NCBI GenBank assembly: GCA_017450545.1
Contig: JAFSTL010000085.1
Location: forward strand, 1 to 6,820
DNA: 6,820 bases
Direction: 5' to 3'
Origin: Alphaproteobacteria bacterium
GTDB taxonomy: Bacteria > Pseudomonadota > Alphaproteobacteria > RUG11792
Position 1 is the stretch's first letter. Every line of letters starts with the position of its first letter. The translations under genes and the position numbers were made by a program. Under the pieces are notes generated by a model. It worked only from the letters and a program-made list of their open reading frames with translations. It ran no database searches and was not told where the DNA came from. Below are positions 5,754-6,820 of the stretch, piece by piece.

Positions 5754-6544
5754 GTTAGCATTTCTCCAGTTGAAGATGTTACACTGTTTCCAGTAACATA
5801 CACATACTCAGTGGACGTTTCCACACTCACCTTTTTGCCTTTGCCTCCCGATATGGTCAAGTCTGATTTTCCCATTCTCTTCGCCCAATAACTCGCTAGT
5901 TTTGTGCAAGCTATCGGAGAAATTACGCTTTCATTAATGCCTAACTTTGGAGCGAATACTCTTGCATAAAGGTCATAATTCAAATCTTGCGTATAGCGCG
6001 TGTCAGCCGTTATTACAAATGAGTTATAATCCATGCTGGAAAGCATATCCATGCTTGGGCTCAGCTCGAGCAACCTGTTCGGATTGCGAACCTCAACGAC
6101 TAACTCATTTTTACTCTCCGCCAACGAAACTACAAGCTCATTTTGCAATGCTGAAGACAAATTCAGCGGTGTCGTCGTTTTCTCTAATTCAATCGTCGAA
6201 AACCGAATCTTTATCTCTCCTGGATGAATAACTTCAACTAAAAATACCCTAATGCCACACATAATGCTAAATTGACTTAGACCAGTCGTTTCATTTATGA
6301 CGTGTGCAGAAGCGTATAGTGCATTTCCTAAGAATAATCCTTTCGCTCGAGGAGTGTAGCAAACAGATTCAAACACTTCGTCCGAGCGCTTCTTGATAAA
6401 CATCGTTTCCGGTGCATTTATCTCCATAGCTATGTTTTGCAACAGCGTCTCATCATCAAATTCATCAGTAAAAAAAGTTACAGCAGGAACACCCTGAAAT
6501 TTTTTATCACTAAAAGTGTCTACAATCCAAAACTTAAGCCCCAT
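5750..6544 (-). CDS. PhzF-fold protein with altered active-site motifs
   Basis: The 264-residue product belongs to the PhzF superfamily (two-domain diaminopimelate-epimerase fold; members include isomerases such as PhzF of phenazine synthesis and many of unknown substrate). It starts as the family does (FWIVDTFSDKKFQGVPAV), keeps the catalytic glutamate in NAPETMF (Glu46), and has the C-terminal match YARVFAPKLGINE followed by KLASYWAKRMGK. Two signatures are changed: the CGHAT motif reads LGNAL (72-76, His to Asn74), and EDPVTGSAHC reads ESVISPIACT (205-214, Asp to Ser206). The substrate is unknown; it may have a different reaction or have become a binding protein. The ATG at 6542-6544 is chosen because AGAGGA lies nine bases upstream; a TTG two codons earlier is too close. 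It is the first gene of the operon and ends in an ATGA overlap with dsbB. Confidence 0.85.
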   Translation of the reverse strand: MGLKFWIVDTFSDKKFQGVPAVTFFTDEFDDETLLQNIAMEINAPETMFIKKRSDEVFESVCYTPRAKGLFLGNALYASAHVINETTGLSQFSIMCGIRVFLVEVIHPGEIKIRFSTIELEKTTTPLNLSSALQNELVVSLAESKNELVVEVRNPNRLLELSPSMDMLSSMDYNSFVITADTRYTQDLNYDLYARVFAPKLGINESVISPIACTKLASYWAKRMGKSDLTISGGKGKKVSVETSTEYVYVTGNSVTSSTGEMLT

Positions 6545-6571
6545 AAACAATCATCCTCTAAAACGAATTTA

Positions 6572-6588
6572 TTGCTACATTGTAGCAA
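6572..6588. promoter_or_regulatory. 17-bp palindrome over the operon -10 box
   Basis: TTGCTACATTGTAGCAA is a perfect 8+1+8 inverted repeat. It covers the whole -10 box (6579-6584) and the likely transcription start of the seven-gene operon. That position is typical of a repressor operator, though the regulator is unknown. Alternatively, as RNA it could fold after the lspA stop and help end the upstream transcript, but the following sequence (TAAATTCGTTTT) is only weakly T-rich. Confidence 0.5.
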
Positions 6589-6608
6589 ATGCGAAAGCAA
6601 TATGGCAA
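6579..6608 (-). promoter_or_regulatory. Sigma70-type promoter of the phzF-like to lpxD operon
   Basis: On the minus strand TTGCCA (6603-6608, five of six) and TACAAT (6579-6584, five of six) are separated by 18 bases. Transcription would start near 6572, giving a leader of under 30 bases before the PhzF-like start at 6544. It lies in the only sizeable gap of the minus-strand gene row, between lspA and the PhzF-like gene. Readthrough from lspA is also possible. Confidence 0.6.
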
Positions 6609-6636
6609 CGGAGGATTAAGTCAAAGTCAATATGGA

Positions 6637-6820
6637 TTATTGTTCTTTTGCAAACATGTTATATACAATCATCGCGATCACACTGCAAGAAATACACATG
6701 TCTGCAAAGTTAAAAGCAGGCCAATGCCAAGTTTTATAATGTATATCAACAAAATCAATAACCGCACCGTGAATGAAGCGATCAATTAGATTGCCAATTG
6801 CCCCACCTATAAGCACAGAA
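6637..6820 (-). CDS. lspA: Lipoprotein signal peptidase LspA (C-terminal 60 residues)
   Basis: LspA is the inner-membrane aspartic protease that removes signal peptides from prolipoproteins after lipid attachment. Only the C-terminal part lies in the window, the rest being beyond the right edge; the stop is TAA at 6637-6639. The fragment contains the family signature GGAIGNLIDRFIHGAVIDF, with the conserved Asn and Arg of GNLIDR and the first catalytic Asp in VIDF. It then has FNFAD with the second conserved Asn and the second catalytic Asp, and a last transmembrane segment (about CISCSVIAMIVYNMF) before the end. All visible active-site residues are intact. It lies on the same strand as, and 92 bases upstream of, the PhzF-like start. 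Confidence 0.95.
   Translation of the reverse strand, partial: SVLIGGAIGNLIDRFIHGAVIDFVDIHYKTWHWPAFNFADMCISCSVIAMIVYNMFAKEQ

Noticed and set aside
5947..6231. Plus-strand open frames opposite the PhzF-like gene
   Set aside because: They are shadows of the minus-strand gene, with no promoter or ribosome binding site.
6534..6554. Tiny minus-strand frame (ATG ATT GTT TAT GGG GCT TAA) overlapping the PhzF-like start
   Set aside because: Its ATG lies inside the ribosome binding site region and it is only six codons long. Chance is the simplest explanation.
6598..6635. Direct repeat CAATATGG (6598-6605 and 6628-6635) between lspA and the PhzF-like gene
   Set aside because: Two 8-bp copies 30 bases apart in AT-rich sequence, one of them straddling the -35 box and spacer. 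This is too little to call a regulatory site.
1..6820. CRISPR array, insertion sequence, tRNA or rRNA, phage attachment site
   Set aside because: I looked for spaced repeats, terminal inverted repeats with transposase frames, and tRNA-like cloverleaf sequence, and saw none.

Overview
The window looks like a piece of a Gram-negative, AT-rich (about 60% A+T, estimated by eye) genome. It most likely comes from an alphaproteobacterium of the Holosporales/Rickettsiales kind, that is, a host-associated or intracellular lineage. This rests on lipid A synthesis (LpxD), a Skp/OmpH chaperone, an alphaproteobacterial-style HemY-like membrane protein, a small densely packed gene set and a TssE-like type VI secretion gene. 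The taxon is an inference; nothing in the window proves it.

Layout. Positions 1-457 (minus strand) hold a small unrecognised ORF (194-457). The same frame continues past two closely spaced stops as an open stretch to the window edge, so this may be a decaying longer gene. Positions 458-689 are a divergent intergenic region with a near-consensus sigma70 promoter (619-647) that fires rightward into an acidic secreted protein of unknown family (690-1550, plus). A hairpin at about 1566-1602 lies between this gene and the convergent operon and looks like the end of the latter.

From 6608 down to 1614, seven genes lie head to tail on the minus strand, overlapping or separated by no more than about 35 bases: a PhzF-fold protein, DsbB, a TssE/gp25-like baseplate protein, a HemY-like membrane protein, dUTPase (dut), a Skp/OmpH-like protein and lpxD. 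A good candidate promoter (6579-6608) with a 17-bp palindrome over its -10 box sits upstream of the first gene. The C-terminal 60 residues of lipoprotein signal peptidase (lspA), running off the right edge on the same strand, precede it.

Most of the operon concerns the cell envelope: disulfide formation (DsbB), outer-membrane protein chaperoning (Skp) and lipid A (LpxD), with a nucleotide-pool enzyme (Dut) mixed in. Two members are out of place. One is the TssE-like protein, a part of a contractile secretion machine inside a housekeeping operon. The other is the PhzF-like protein, which keeps the fold motifs and the catalytic Glu but has lost the two other signature motifs. The usual partners of skp-lpxD (bamA before, fabZ-lpxA after) are absent here.
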